DNA from: Candidatus Iainarchaeum sp.
Lineage (GTDB): Archaea > Iainarchaeota > Iainarchaeia > Iainarchaeales > JAAZKV01
DNA: 24,694 bases
Direction of reading: 5' to 3'
Assembly (NCBI GenBank): GCA_018651445.1
Contig: JABIDZ010000111.1
Location: 1-24,694, forward strand
The notes beneath the pieces were generated by a model. The model was not told where the DNA came from, did no database searches, and was given only the letters and a program-made list of their open reading frames with translations. Positions 23,506 through 24,694 of the stretch are shown here, one piece after another (the stretch's first letter is position 1; each line of letters begins with the position of its first letter). The translations under genes were made by a program, and so were the position numbers.

Positions 23506-23982
23506 ATGGAAAATAAAAAGAATTTGCCTTCCGTAAAAAGGCCCCTTCGACACGCAAATCCTAGGCGAAGCGGAGCAAAAATCACAATTAGAAACGTTGC
23601 TTTGCCCGAAAATAAGGGTTTTGATGAAAAACTGGCTTGGATTTGCTCTTCGTGTGGCTTCTTTGAAACAATTGACAAAGGAAAGACCGCTGCGATTATA
23701 TTCAAAGAAATTTATTTAGCAGGAATGATAGGACAAGTGCTTACTAGCACTACTATCGCTGAACGAATTGGAATGAGCCGAGGAAGCGTAATAAATCATT
23801 TAAATAATCTAAAAAAAGCTGGGCTTATTGAAAAAGGCGGAAAATACTATTTTGCTCGCCACAAAACAATGGAAGGAATTATTACCGAAGTAGAAGACGA
23901 TATGCTACACATCTTTTTGCGAATGAAACGAGTTGCCAAAGAAATCGACAACGAAACTGACGACGTTATTAGAATGAAATAG
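23506..23982 (+). CDS. Winged-helix transcription regulator, probable control of the chaperone operon
   Basis: 158 residues. A basic N-terminal arm (KRPLRHANPRRSG) precedes WICSSCGFFETIDKGKTAAIIFKEI (about 45-69). A helix-turn-helix follows, LTSTTIAERIGMSRGSVINHLNNLKKAGLIE (about 81-111), with the wing GGKYYFAR and a C-terminal helix likely to dimerise (about 123-155). No ribosome binding site is present; the TATA box spacing indicates a leaderless mRNA, and this ATG is chosen over an in-frame TTG at 23488. It is divergent from grpE across a perfect palindrome that touches its own promoter, the usual layout of an autoregulated local repressor. Cys47 and Cys50 form a CxxC. The DNA-binding call is firm; the target is inferred. 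Confidence 0.85.
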   Translation: MENKKNLPSVKRPLRHANPRRSGAKITIRNVALPENKGFDEKLAWICSSCGFFETIDKGKTAAIIFKEIYLAGMIGQVLTSTTIAERIGMSRGSVINHLNNLKKAGLIEKGGKYYFARHKTMEGIITEVEDDMLHIFLRMKRVAKEIDNETDDVIRMK

Positions 23983-24627
23983 TCATTTGTTATAGCGATC
24001 ATAATCCCGAATACTTTTTATTCCAATATCCCATGCATCTAAACCATGTTTATAATTTCCATCTTGTTTGTGCTTTTTAATTTCATCAGATTCTAACCGC
24101 CTAATGGGTTCTCGTATTTCAATTGTAGCTGAACGATGTCTTGAACGAAATGCAATTGCCTTTCTCAAAGATACTCCCCGATTAACATCTGCTTCATACC
24201 ACCGCCCATATAAAAAAAAGTGAACGATTGAATGATTTCCCTTTCTAACAAATCTTGCCTGAATACCTTTGGCACGTAAAACTGCACAAAGTGCAACATG
24301 ATAATCAACACACCCTTGGACCGGCAAGCGATCCTCAGCCATGGGTTCACCCCGATATGAATCAACACACCGATCAATAATAACAAAACCATCTTGTAAA
24401 ATTTGCGACGCTGTTCGCTTAGAATAATATTGATCCATTTGTGCCAAAGCCACTTTTTTTCGTTTCAAATTCGAAAGCGCCATTACGAGTGAATGAATAT
24501 CTTTTAGTCTTTTTCCAGGAAACCTAGACGCAAAATCAACTACGTGCGAATCAATCATTGTTTGTTTTCCTGCGCGAATATAATACGGTGTTTTAACTGT
24601 GCGTCTTCTGGCTCTTCGTTTTTGCAT
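23983..24627 (-). CDS. Transglutaminase-like superfamily protein
   Basis: 214 residues, basic, with no signal peptide or membrane segment, so probably cytoplasmic. QGCVDYHVALCAVLRAKGIQARFV carries the nucleophile Cys106. His136 in HSIVHFFLYGRWYEAD and Asp147 complete the Cys-His-Asp triad of transglutaminase-like cysteine hydrolases. The N-terminal part (MQKRRARRR...) is very basic, and the rest is helical. Most members act as proteases or amidases rather than cross-linking enzymes; the substrate here is unknown. The gene is convergent with the winged-helix gene with no bases between the two stop codons, so their mRNA ends must overlap. Confidence 0.75.
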   Translation of the reverse strand: MQKRRARRRTVKTPYYIRAGKQTMIDSHVVDFASRFPGKRLKDIHSLVMALSNLKRKKVALAQMDQYYSKRTASQILQDGFVIIDRCVDSYRGEPMAEDRLPVQGCVDYHVALCAVLRAKGIQARFVRKGNHSIVHFFLYGRWYEADVNRGVSLRKAIAFRSRHRSATIEIREPIRRLESDEIKKHKQDGNYKHGLDAWDIGIKSIRDYDRYNK

Positions 24628-24694
24628 AATTAAAATTATTATCCAAAGTTAATAAGTCTTTAGTTTGAAAAAAAATCATTGAAATGTTTTTCTA

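Noticed and set aside
24628..24694. Gene at the right edge
   Set aside because: The last 67 bases are AT-rich with no ribosome binding site or extended frame; at most they hold the promoter of the transglutaminase-like gene.

Overview
The window is AT-rich and archaeal. The markers are Orc1/Cdc6, both subunits of the archaea-specific DNA polymerase D, ribosomal proteins eS1 and uS15 of archaeal type, the archaeal ether-lipid enzyme CarS, an archaeosortase-like protein, SecF placed before SecD, TATA-box promoters and GGTGA-type ribosome binding sites. Compact genes, 4-base ATGA overlaps and a bacterial-type DnaK/GrpE/DnaJ set fit a DPANN archaeon of the Woesearchaeota/Pacearchaeota kind. That placement is an inference from gene content and was not tested by phylogeny.

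Layout: (1) 1-1600 holds the start of a leftward gene (possibly SepF-like) and a rightward orc1/cdc6, separated by about 210 bases with a perfect 10-bp inverted repeat. (2) 1632-4541, leftward, holds a secreted M64-type metallopeptidase and two predicted lipoproteins. (3) 4592-9796, leftward, is a UPF0147-DP1-DP2 replication operon. (4) 9887-12281, leftward, holds the GTPase NOG1 followed by two tandem paralogues of unknown function, joined by ATGA overlaps and an exactly duplicated 22-bp junction. (5) 12420-15942, rightward, holds secF, secD and a class I methyltransferase that resembles geranyl diphosphate C-methyltransferases. (6) 15969-18759, leftward, holds uS15, eS1, a DUF92 membrane protein, CarS and an archaeosortase-like protein. 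(7) 18884-23391, leftward, holds grpE, dnaK, a small basic protein, dnaJ and a lipoprotein. (8) 23506-23982, rightward, is a winged-helix regulator divergent from grpE, with a perfect 8-7-8 palindrome between them. (9) 23983-24627, leftward, is a transglutaminase-like protein.

Two themes link the genes. One is the cell surface and prenyl lipids: SecDF, three lipoproteins, a secreted protease, archaeosortase, CarS, DUF92 and a possible prenyl methyltransferase. The other is a chaperone operon that looks controlled by its own divergent regulator. The strongest leads are this heat-shock control module (23392-23982), the GPP-methyltransferase-like gene (15097-15942) and the duplicated unknown pair behind NOG1 (9887-11319).

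Several genes at the head of transcription units (3659, 3927, 18884 and 23506) have a TATA-like box about 26 bases before the start codon, which suggests leaderless mRNAs. Several internal genes have GGTGA-like sites. No tRNA, rRNA, CRISPR array, insertion sequence or phage gene was seen, and no gene-free stretch exceeds 300 bases.
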